A stretch of DNA of 64,000 nucleotides from Verrucomicrobiaceae bacterium. Lineage in GTDB: Bacteria; Verrucomicrobiota; Verrucomicrobiia; Verrucomicrobiales; Akkermansiaceae. The notes under the pieces are model-generated. The model was given only the letters and a program-made list of their open reading frames with translations. It had not been told where the DNA came from and searched no databases. A program made the translations under genes and the position numbers. The stretch lies in NCBI GenBank assembly GCA_027486655.1, contig JAIXOR010000013.1, positions 31,838 to 95,837 of the forward strand, given 5' to 3'. Of the stretch, positions 56,656 to 64,000 are shown piece after piece (positions within the stretch are counted from its first letter, which is position 1; each line of letters starts with the position of its first letter).

Positions 56656-59600
56656 ATGAAAAGCACCTTCCATTTCGTGATCGCCCTGGTTCTGACCGGG
56701 CTTGCCCTACTCTCCGGACGGGGTGTGCAAGCTCAGGGATTCACCGAGTCCCACATCGTCTTCTACGGCGAGGTTCGGAAATCAGGAGGCGGCCAGACGG
56801 TCCTCCTTCAAAGCGGACATCTCAAGCTCACCTTCGTCAACCAAAGGAACTCCGCCAACCGGGTTACCCTTGAAACGGACCTCCATCCGACAGGCGCAGG
56901 ATCCAGCAAACCATGGTCCTACGCGCTGCGTGTGCCCATGGCGTACCTGCCGGAAACTCCCCGCATGGGCGAGTTCCTCGCCGTGAACAATGCGTCCACC
57001 CAGTTCAAGATCGAGGAGATCACCATCGATGGAGTGCCCGCCACGCTGCCGGATGGCAGCAAGGAGTATTATGGATTGAGTTTCGCCAGCCGTTCCGGCG
57101 ACTATCGTCTGGATCTTCTTGTTGCAGGAAGCAGCACGGACGCGGATGGCGACGGACTGCCTGATTGGTGGGAGAGGCTCTTCGGACTCAATCCGGCAAT
57201 CGCCGATGCCGACGCCGATCCCGACCAGGATGGATGGAGCAATCTGGAAGAGTTCCGGCGTGGTGCGGATCCCTCCCGGAGCAACCGTGTGCCGATGTTA
57301 GTCACATCCGAAATCCTGATTCCCAGACACGGCGAGGCCGGAGTCTATCCGCAGGTTCTTGATTCGGATTCCTCGGATGCCCAGATTGAACTCGCTTTCC
57401 CCGATGCACCTTCCGCTGGATTCCAGATCCGACGGGATGGTTCCATGCTGCCGCCGGGTGGAAAGCTGACGCTTGCGGAATTCAGATCCGGCCGAGTGAC
57501 CCTCGCGCAGACCACTGGATCCACCGAATCCTTCGCGCTTCCTGTTGTCTGGAGTGATGGAGGTGAAGACATCGCGGGTGAGGTCCAGGTCCGCGCAATA
57601 TCGCCGAGCACGAACGATGGCAGCGACTCTTCGCTTTGGCTCGATGGCGCGGATCTTCCGTCTGAAGGCTCGGGGATCAGCAGTTGGGCGGATCGCTCCG
57701 GAAACAACCGCCACGCCACCCAGCCTCTCGCCGCTTATCGCCCCGTAGTCGCGGATCGCTCGGCGGATTTCTCACGCGTTGCCTCTTCGCACCTTTTCTT
57801 CCAGGACTCCTCGCTTCCCCCGGGTGATCATACCGTGCTCGCCGCATACAACTCCGCCGCATCATCGGACTCGCCGCAGACCCTGCTTTCCACCAACCGG
57901 GGCTATCTCCAGCTTGGACCCACCTCGCAGGCGGTATCCTATCCGGGATCTCCCGTCTATCAGGTGGATGGCAACGCGATCCGCGGCTACGAAAACGCTG
58001 CGGGCAAATCCTCCACCTCCATCTTCCGCCGTCAGGGATCCCTGTTGCAGAACATGCTCGGCCTTTCGTTCGACGGGGAAAACATCGCCACCTCCATCAT
58101 TGATCCGGTCTTGCCGACCCTTGGTGCCCGTCGGATGGCTGTGACCACCACAGAGTCCTCGCCCGTCGACCAGGTATTCTCCGGAAGGCTCCGCGAGCTC
58201 ATTGTGTTCCCTGCCGCACTTGCGGAGCAGAAACTCCGTGGCGTGAATGACTACCTTCAGTCGAAATGGAACTCCGCCGTTGTCTGGAACTTCAGCACCA
58301 ATCTCAAGGACATCCGCCTCAGCGCCGGACCCTCCACACGCCCCCGCATCATCCGTGGTGGATTCGGCGCGGACCAACTGACCGGCGGTGCAGGCCCTGA
58401 TACCATTTCCGGTGGGGCGGGTGATGACATCCTCACTGGAGCTGCCGGTGGCGATACGTTCGTCTTTGGAACCGTGGACACGGGTCGCGATCGAATCGCC
58501 GACTTCAATCGCGCCGAGGATGTTCTCGATCTATCAGCTCCCTTCTGGGGCATGAAGGGCGACGCGCGCAACCACATCTCCGTCCGCCTCGATGTCAACT
58601 ACAGCGCGGAGATCCCCACTCTGGACAGCACCCTCGTGGTCACGCGGCCGGATGGGTCCAAACAGGAAATCGTCCTCCTCAACACCGTTATCGGGGCCAC
58701 CGACCTTGTTAGGCTCATCACCGAGGGGCAAATCCGCATGGGCGGCCTGAGCATCCCCACCACCGTCCAGTTGTCACTGGTTTCCAGTACAGGCTCCGGT
58801 TCGCTGAGTGAGTCGCTCGATCAGTCGTTCACCGTGAATCTAACCCGCGCCGGTGCTGGAGTTTCTGCAGCACTCGATGTGCCGCTCGGGTTGTTTCAGG
58901 CGTCCGGCAGGCGTTTCGTTGTCGAAGGCGCAAGCTCCAGCGAGGGTGCACGGACTGTCGTCAGCTTCGCCCGCGGCGAAACGACGAAAACCATCACCGT
59001 CCGGCCCGTGCCCGACCTGGAAACGTCAGGGAGTTCGAATCTCGAAGTCGCGGTGCTGCCTCAGTTCAAATACTCGGTGAGCGGTTTGGGAGTCTCTCAA
59101 AGCCTTTCCGACAATCCGACGGTCCGCCTTGAAGTCGTCCAACCGAATGCTGTCGCCAGTCCTGCACAACCCGCCCGGATCGTTTTGCGTCGCACGGGTT
59201 CCACGTCATCCAGCCTCACCGTGGACTTTCAACTGGGTGGCACGGCCGTGAATGGCGTCCATATCAACTCGATTCCTTCCAGTGCCACCATCCCCGCGGG
59301 CCAGGCATCCCGGGAAATCCAGATCTCCGCGCGCGCGGCCGGTCTTGCTTCAGGACCGAAGGCGCTGTTGGTTCGCCTCGCATCCCGCGAGCGCTACCTG
59401 TTAGGCGATCCGCACGAGGCGGTCCTCTATGTCGGAAACACCGCTTCGGAAACCAACAGCGCCGGATTCGACCGTTGGCTGGCTTCCTCCACACGTGGCC
59501 GCATGAACTGCCGTGCCGATCTGGATCGTCTCTCGCCCCACAGGGTGAAGGATTACCTCCAAGCCTATGCCTTCGGACTCCAGTCGGTGGACGAACTCGG

Positions 59601-60204
59601 ATCCAAGGGGCTTTCGCTCCGCCTCGTGAACGGCAAACCCGAGCTTTCCGCTCCCGGACAGTTCAACGCGGCAGACCTGCGCTGGTCCGTCCAGGCCTCC
59701 GACGGTCTCGGTGGATGGGGGGATGAAAGCGCGAAATTTGTGAGAAACTCCGATCCCAATGGACTCAAGCTTGTCGGACCGCCCGTTTCCCAGATCGGGA
59801 TGAAGAAGTTCTACCGCCTCAGCATGAGCACGGACCCAGGTCAACTGGCAGCCAGCAGCATCGCCACGACCACCGGCGGATCCTCCTATGGCATGAGCGG
59901 AAACGCCAACTGGACCGCCGATCCCGATTCCGGAGCCCTTACCAGTTCTGGCGGATCCATCGGTGAGACCAACCGCATCATCACCCAAGTCAACGGACCG
60001 CTATCGCTCGATTTCGAAATGGAGATCCGCGGCGGAAATTGGGATGATTCGCTGATTTTCTATATCGATGGCGTCAAGCTATCGGAAACCACCGGTTCCG
60101 CCGTCCGCATACGCCAGGCCCTGGAAGGTCCTGGCAAGCACCTGCTCATGTGGGAATTCACCAAGGGTTCCGGCAAGGCGGTGATCCGCAATCTCACTCC
60201 ATGA
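56656..60204 (+). CDS. Large exported protein with RTX calcium repeats and Calx-beta-like domains
   Basis: An 1182-residue protein with signal peptide MKSTFHFVIALVLTGLALLS...VQA. Domains by residue: N-terminal beta domain (25-160); calcium-turn segment (about 160-205; DADGDGLPDWWERLFGLNP); concanavalin-like domain (about 320-540; LWLDGADLPSEGSGISSWAD); RTX nonapeptide repeats (about 565-610; GGAGPDTISGGAGDDILTGA) followed by GGDTFVFGTVDTGRDRIADF, the serralysin-type C-terminal pattern that folds on calcium outside the cell; two Calx-beta-like domains (about 710-925); and a terminal beta domain. RTX repeats often mark type I secretion, but there is no protease and the signal peptide argues for Sec export. 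The ATG at 56656 begins the signal peptide. Its stop overlaps the next ATG (ATGA). Confidence 0.87.
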   Translation: MKSTFHFVIALVLTGLALLSGRGVQAQGFTESHIVFYGEVRKSGGGQTVLLQSGHLKLTFVNQRNSANRVTLETDLHPTGAGSSKPWSYALRVPMAYLPETPRMGEFLAVNNASTQFKIEEITIDGVPATLPDGSKEYYGLSFASRSGDYRLDLLVAGSSTDADGDGLPDWWERLFGLNPAIADADADPDQDGWSNLEEFRRGADPSRSNRVPMLVTSEILIPRHGEAGVYPQVLDSDSSDAQIELAFPDAPSAGFQIRRDGSMLPPGGKLTLAEFRSGRVTLAQTTGSTESFALPVVWSDGGEDIAGEVQVRAISPSTNDGSDSSLWLDGADLPSEGSGISSWADRSGNNRHATQPLAAYRPVVADRSADFSRVASSHLFFQDSSLPPGDHTVLAAYNSAASSDSPQTLLSTNRGYLQLGPTSQAVSYPGSPVYQVDGNAIRGYENAAGKSSTSIFRRQGSLLQNMLGLSFDGENIATSIIDPVLPTLGARRMAVTTTESSPVDQVFSGRLRELIVFPAALAEQKLRGVNDYLQSKWNSAVVWNFSTNLKDIRLSAGPSTRPRIIRGGFGADQLTGGAGPDTISGGAGDDILTGAAGGDTFVFGTVDTGRDRIADFNRAEDVLDLSAPFWGMKGDARNHISVRLDVNYSAEIPTLDSTLVVTRPDGSKQEIVLLNTVIGATDLVRLITEGQIRMGGLSIPTTVQLSLVSSTGSGSLSESLDQSFTVNLTRAGAGVSAALDVPLGLFQASGRRFVVEGASSSEGARTVVSFARGETTKTITVRPVPDLETSGSSNLEVAVLPQFKYSVSGLGVSQSLSDNPTVRLEVVQPNAVASPAQPARIVLRRTGSTSSSLTVDFQLGGTAVNGVHINSIPSSATIPAGQASREIQISARAAGLASGPKALLVRLASRERYLLGDPHEAVLYVGNTASETNSAGFDRWLASSTRGRMNCRADLDRLSPHRVKDYLQAYAFGLQSVDELGSKGLSLRLVNGKPELSAPGQFNAADLRWSVQASDGLGGWGDESAKFVRNSDPNGLKLVGPPVSQIGMKKFYRLSMSTDPGQLAASSIATTTGGSSYGMSGNANWTADPDSGALTSSGGSIGETNRIITQVNGPLSLDFEMEIRGGNWDDSLIFYIDGVKLSETTGSAVRIRQALEGPGKHLLMWEFTKGSGKAVIRNLTP

Positions 60205-61121
60205 CGAAAGCGCCGGTCATACCCTGCCTCATGGTTCTGCTTGCGGTTGTATCTGCCTGCAGTCCCAAACGGAAGGAGGATGGGAAACCCGCTGCAAGCG
60301 CAGCGGGTCAAGCCGTGTTGCTGTCCGTGGGTGCCGTTTCGGTGAACCAAGCGGACCTTGAATACCACCTCAAGGAGTCAAACTCCGGGCCAAACCGCCA
60401 GCCTCACCGTGATGAGGCACTGGATGCACTCGGATCCCGCGCCCGCTTGGTTCAGGCCGCAATCGATGCCGGTCTGTTGGAAGATCCAAGCGTCCGTGCC
60501 GAGTTCTCACGCGTCCTCGCTTCCCGGCTCAAGGAGCGCGATCTCTCGCCGCGACTTCGCGCCATTGCGGATGCTGAGATACCGGAGGTCCGGCTTCGCG
60601 AGATTTACACGGAAAAGCTCTCTACTTACAAATCGAATGAAAAACGGCAGGCCGCCGTGCTCTGGCTCAATCCCGGAAAAGACCCGGAACGTGCCAACCA
60701 ATACCTGAAAAAACTCAAGGAAGCGCGCGAGTGGTTCCTTCAGAACAAGGACCTCCAACTTCATCCCGAACAAGGGTTTTCGGTGCTCGCTGTGGACTAC
60801 ACGGAACATCAACCCAGCCGCTTCAAGAACGGCGAGGTCGGATGGCTGGAGCGGGATTCGAATCAGGATGCCTGGAACAAGGCTGTCGCTGAAATCCTCT
60901 TCGCTCTCCCCGCTGCTGGTGCCGTCAGTGAGGTGCTTGAGCGGCCGGAGGGCCTGTTCCTTGTCCGCTACATGGCCACCAAGCCTGCATCCTCCCGATC
61001 CTTCGAATCCGTCAAAGACGAACTCGCCCGTGCCGAAAAACAGCGGCTCCGTGAGGCCGCCGAAGCGGAATTTGAAGCCTCTCTCGTCGCAAGATATCCG
61101 GTGAACCGGATCACACCCTGA
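60201..61121 (+). CDS. Parvulin-type peptidyl-prolyl isomerase lipoprotein
   Basis: A 306-residue lipoprotein; the signal MTKAPVIPCLMVLLAVVSAC has a lipobox at Cys20. After an N-terminal helical segment of SurA/PrsA type (LEYHLKESN...RARLVQAAIDAGLL...VRAEFSRVLASRL) comes a PpiC/rotamase domain: a strand around KRQAAVLWLNPG, then NGEVGWLER, ALPAAGAVSEVLERPEGLFL and VRYMATKPASSRSFESVKDE. These are the parvulin landmarks; such proteins help outer-membrane and exported proteins fold. Its place inside an operon of giant exported proteins, with a 4-base overlap with the gene before, suggests a dedicated folding factor for them. Whether it is catalytically active or only a chaperone cannot be told. 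Confidence 0.82.
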   Translation: MTKAPVIPCLMVLLAVVSACSPKRKEDGKPAASAAGQAVLLSVGAVSVNQADLEYHLKESNSGPNRQPHRDEALDALGSRARLVQAAIDAGLLEDPSVRAEFSRVLASRLKERDLSPRLRAIADAEIPEVRLREIYTEKLSTYKSNEKRQAAVLWLNPGKDPERANQYLKKLKEAREWFLQNKDLQLHPEQGFSVLAVDYTEHQPSRFKNGEVGWLERDSNQDAWNKAVAEILFALPAAGAVSEVLERPEGLFLVRYMATKPASSRSFESVKDELARAEKQRLREAAEAEFEASLVARYPVNRITP

Positions 61122-61190
61122 TTTCACGCCCCTCCCGTTCCACCCATCGAGCCTCCTCGATACCAGTCCCGAATCGATACCACACCCACC

Positions 61191-64000
61191 ATGAAACCAT
61201 CACGCAAACTGCTCTCGTCCGTGATCTTCTTCACCATGAGTTCGCATTTTCTTCATGCGGCCTCGGACATCACGATCAGCAATCAGGTGAATTCAGACAT
61301 CACCGCGGCGAGTCCTTTCAAGGATGCGACGGATAACGGGGGGACGTCCAATCTCCAGGTGACGACTCTGGTAGGCGCGATCGGAACAGCCAATGTCGCC
61401 GTCACCACAAACACCGCTGCCGGTTCCGCTCCGTTCAACGGACGAATCAGCGTGGTGGACTCGATTACCTGGGCCAACAACAACACCCTCACCCTCAACG
61501 CGGACTCGAATATTGTCGTCGGCGCCACCATCAACAGCATCAACCACGGATCGCTCAGCCTCAATGCAGGTGCCACCGTCGCCTTCGACGCGGACGTGAC
61601 GCTTATCGGCGGGAACGGAACTCTTGCCGTCAATTCGACAGGAATTTCCCAAACGCTGCCACGCAAGCTGCTCGTGGATGGACTGGCCAGCCTCAATGCC
61701 GGATCCGGTTCGCTCACCCTGCTTTCCGAAAACAAGTTCGGCAGCCTGAATCTGACAGGCGGTGCCGTTTCAGTCAATGAGGCGGACTCAACGCTCCTCA
61801 CCGGAGTGTCCTCCAGCACTCTCAATCTGACCACGGCCGGCACCATCTCGGATGCCGCCAATACCACGATCAATGTCACCGGTCTCGCCAATCTCAACGC
61901 GGGATCGAACGCCATCACCCTCGGCGACAACGCCGGAGACCTCACGAATTTCGGAAGTCTCAACCTCACCGGGTCGGCTGTCACCATCAGCGAGGACAGT
62001 GCTTCGGATCTCGCGGGCGTCGGCGCGACCAGCCTCACGCTCAATTCGAATGGCGCGCAAACCGACTCCGGCAACATCAATGTCAGTGGACTCGCCACGT
62101 TCAATGCAGGCGGCAATTCCATCACCTTTGGCGACGGACCAGGTGAAGTCACCAACTTCGGGACTCTCAACCTAACAGGAGGAGCGGTATCCATTAGCGA
62201 AGACAGTTCGACGGATCTCGTTGGCTCCAATTCGGTTTCCAGTGCCACCCTGACTTCCAGCTCATCCATTTCGGATGCGTCCAACTCCAGTATCAACATC
62301 ACAGGTCTGGGCAGCTTCAGTGGCACCTCGATCAGTCTGGGAAGCGGTGCGGGAAACACATTTAATTCAGGCACGCTCACCTTCAATTCGATCGGCACGG
62401 TCAGTATCGCTGAAGACAGCGCGATGAGCCTGGCTGGAACCAACACCGGCGGAACGACGAATCTGTCGTCCACCGGAGGCATCTCGGACTCCTCGAATTC
62501 AAGCGTCAACGTCGGGGCGCTCACCCTGAACGGAACCTCGCTTAGTCTCGGTTCGGGCGCTGGCAACACATTCAATGCCAGCACCATCAACTTCAACTCC
62601 ACAGGTGCGGTCAGCCTTTCGGAGGACAGCAACATGGATCTCACCGGCACAAACACGGCCGGCAGCGCCACGCTGTCCTCGACAGGCGCCCTTTCGGACA
62701 ATTCAACATCCAGCTTGAACGTCAACGGCCTGGGCAATATCAGTGGAACATCCATCAGCCTTGGTGTGGGAGCCGGAAATGCTTTCAACTCCGGATCACT
62801 CACCTTCAACTCCGCCGGAAACGTTACGATCCAGGAGGACTCGGCTACCACGCTGACCGGCGCGAACTCGGCGGGAACCCTCAACCTCACCTCGGGCGGC
62901 GCAGTCACGGATCAGTCCGGAACCAACCTTCAGGTCACCGGAAACGCTACCGTTACGGCGGGTGCGGGTACCTCCATCGTGCTTGATGACACGGCCTTCA
63001 ATGTCGGCGGCAATACGGTTCTAACCGCTGGCAGCGGTCAGGACATCATCGTCAACAACGCAGGCAACATCTTTTCCGGGACGGTCACCTTCAATCCTTC
63101 CGCGGGTACTCTTGCAAATGTCAATGTCCTCGATACAACGGCATTTGACCTCCAACCGCTCACGGTGACCAACAACCTCACCGCAATCTCCGGCGGAGCG
63201 CTCACGGATAGCGGAAACCTTTCGGTTGGCGGCACAGCCACCTTCGGCGGTGCATCCATCAACCTGGGCGGAGCGGGCGAAAACACCAACTTCGGCTCGC
63301 TGAATTTCAATTCCACGGGATCGGTTTCCATCCAGGAGGACTCGTCGATGCTGTTGACCGGTGCCAACACCGGTGGTTCCACCAATCTCACCGCCACCGG
63401 TTCGATCGCGGATTCATCGACATCCACCATCAACGTGGGCGCGCTCACGCTTGACGGGACATCGATCAATCTCGGCGTCGGTGCGGGAAACATCTTCAAC
63501 GCGAGCGCAATCAATTTCAATTCGGCTGGATCGGTCACGATCTCGGAAGACAGCGATATGAGTCTTGCCGGAACCAATACCGGCGGAACCACGAACCTTT
63601 CGTCCACCGGAGGGATCTCGGATGCTTCCAATTCAAGCATCAATGTCGGTGCGCTTACCTTGAGCGGCACCTCGGTCAACCTCGGTGTGGGTGCAGGAAA
63701 CACGTTCAATTCCAGTTCGTTGAACTTCAATTCGACGGGAGACGTCACGGTTTCTGAAAACAGCAATACGGATCTGACCGGCACGAACACCGCCGGTAGC
63801 GCCACGCTTTCCTCGACAGGCTCTCTTTCGGATAACGCGACTTCGAGTCTGAACGTCACCGGGCTCGGCAGCTTCAGCGGCACGTCGATCAGCCTGGGCG
63901 ATGGTGCGGGCAATACCTTCAACACCGGCACGCTGACCTTCAACTCCACGGGTGCAGTCACGATCTCGGAAAACAGCAGCATGGACATCGTCGGCACCAA
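61191..64000 (+). CDS. Giant repetitive beta-helix adhesin, N-terminal part (partial)
   Basis: An open frame runs from ATG 61191 to the right edge (936 codons, no stop). The signal peptide is MKPSRKLLSSVIFFTMSSHF...LHA, cut before ASDITISNQVN. The mature part is Asn/Ser/Thr/Gly-rich and almost Cys- and Lys-free. It is built of about 70-residue repeats with TLNFNSTG-x-V-x-I-x-EDS-x-x-x-L-x-GTN, GISDASNSSINV and GTSISLGVGAGNTFN-like strands, the look of right-handed beta-helix adhesins of the filamentous haemagglutinin type. The C-terminus, and so any secretion or anchor domain, lies outside. It follows the isomerase gene by 69 bases. A long open frame on the opposite strand is a shadow of the low-stop composition. 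Confidence 0.82.
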   Translation, partial: MKPSRKLLSSVIFFTMSSHFLHAASDITISNQVNSDITAASPFKDATDNGGTSNLQVTTLVGAIGTANVAVTTNTAAGSAPFNGRISVVDSITWANNNTLTLNADSNIVVGATINSINHGSLSLNAGATVAFDADVTLIGGNGTLAVNSTGISQTLPRKLLVDGLASLNAGSGSLTLLSENKFGSLNLTGGAVSVNEADSTLLTGVSSSTLNLTTAGTISDAANTTINVTGLANLNAGSNAITLGDNAGDLTNFGSLNLTGSAVTISEDSASDLAGVGATSLTLNSNGAQTDSGNINVSGLATFNAGGNSITFGDGPGEVTNFGTLNLTGGAVSISEDSSTDLVGSNSVSSATLTSSSSISDASNSSINITGLGSFSGTSISLGSGAGNTFNSGTLTFNSIGTVSIAEDSAMSLAGTNTGGTTNLSSTGGISDSSNSSVNVGALTLNGTSLSLGSGAGNTFNASTINFNSTGAVSLSEDSNMDLTGTNTAGSATLSSTGALSDNSTSSLNVNGLGNISGTSISLGVGAGNAFNSGSLTFNSAGNVTIQEDSATTLTGANSAGTLNLTSGGAVTDQSGTNLQVTGNATVTAGAGTSIVLDDTAFNVGGNTVLTAGSGQDIIVNNAGNIFSGTVTFNPSAGTLANVNVLDTTAFDLQPLTVTNNLTAISGGALTDSGNLSVGGTATFGGASINLGGAGENTNFGSLNFNSTGSVSIQEDSSMLLTGANTGGSTNLTATGSIADSSTSTINVGALTLDGTSINLGVGAGNIFNASAINFNSAGSVTISEDSDMSLAGTNTGGTTNLSSTGGISDASNSSINVGALTLSGTSVNLGVGAGNTFNSSSLNFNSTGDVTVSENSNTDLTGTNTAGSATLSSTGSLSDNATSSLNVTGLGSFSGTSISLGDGAGNTFNTGTLTFNSTGAVTISENSSMDIVGT
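61776..64000 (+). repeat. About 210-bp repeats in the adhesin gene
   Basis: The EDS/ENS-containing strand recurs near 61780, 61990, 62200, 62410, 62620, 62830, 63335, 63545, 63755 and 63965, that is every 209-213 bases except one longer step (62830 to 63335) that holds a divergent insert. Units diverge by synonymous and conservative changes. The array continues past the window edge. Confidence 0.75.

Noticed and set aside
61283..62908. Long open frame on the minus strand (541 codons)
   Set aside because: It lies opposite the adhesin gene, has no signal or domain character, and its Pro/Ser/Val/Leu-rich product only mirrors the repeat codons of the + strand.
63038..64000. Second long minus-strand frame at the right edge
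   Set aside because: Same reason: it is the complement of the repeat codons of the adhesin gene.

Overview
The window reads as chromosomal DNA of a Verrucomicrobiota bacterium of the Verrucomicrobiales kind. This is an inference from style. It is GC-rich, most genes lack clear Shine-Dalgarno sites, one exported protein ends in a PEP-CTERM-like sorting signal, and there are many very large exported beta-rich proteins whose C-terminal domain (a V-x-x-S-x-DL-x-x-W core, then F-x-R-x-x-V near the end) is typical of that phylum. No species can be named.

Left arm (1-10800): ordinary chromosomal genes. In order they are the end of an Fe/Mn superoxide dismutase, an SRPBCC protein, a phosphodiester glycosidase family protein, an orphan MlaE-type permease, a tandem-ACT protein, an ankyrin lipoprotein, an anti-sigma factor (RskA type) with its ECF sigma factor, a fasciclin protein, a short sigma-70 factor, a lipoprotein, a PEP-CTERM protein and a Tat-exported aldo/keto reductase. 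ECF sigma, RskA-type anti-sigma and fasciclin lie together, which recalls the SigK/RskA/MPT70-MPT83 arrangement of mycobacteria.

Middle (10797-37452): an intact tRNA-Lys(UUU) gene whose last 38 bases plus 12 bases of flank recur as a perfect 50-bp direct repeat 26.6 kb away. The segment between is a genomic island. Its left end is AT-rich: a decayed coding stretch, two divergent 70-residue ribbon-helix-helix-like regulators with a tandem 10-bp repeat between them, and two unknown genes. The rest is four large exported proteins of 2819, 2335, 517 and 1828 residues. They are built from cadherin-like, MBG, RCC1, SBBP, Ig, cohesin, dockerin, FG-GAP and beta-helix modules. The 1828-residue protein carries two caspase/C13-like domains, the second with both catalytic residues replaced. 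I see no integrase.

Right arm (37453-64000): six tightly spaced genes on the + strand, probably one operon. They encode a 1919-residue protein with a beta-helix and three NHL propellers, a 669-residue unknown exported protein, a 3593-residue protein whose C-terminal third resembles the A subunit of Tc toxins, a 1182-residue RTX/Calx-beta protein, a parvulin-type peptidyl-prolyl isomerase lipoprotein, and the start of a large repetitive beta-helix adhesin that runs off the window. The likely theme is assembly or secretion of giant surface proteins with a dedicated folding factor. Island and operon are adjacent and carry the same class of protein.
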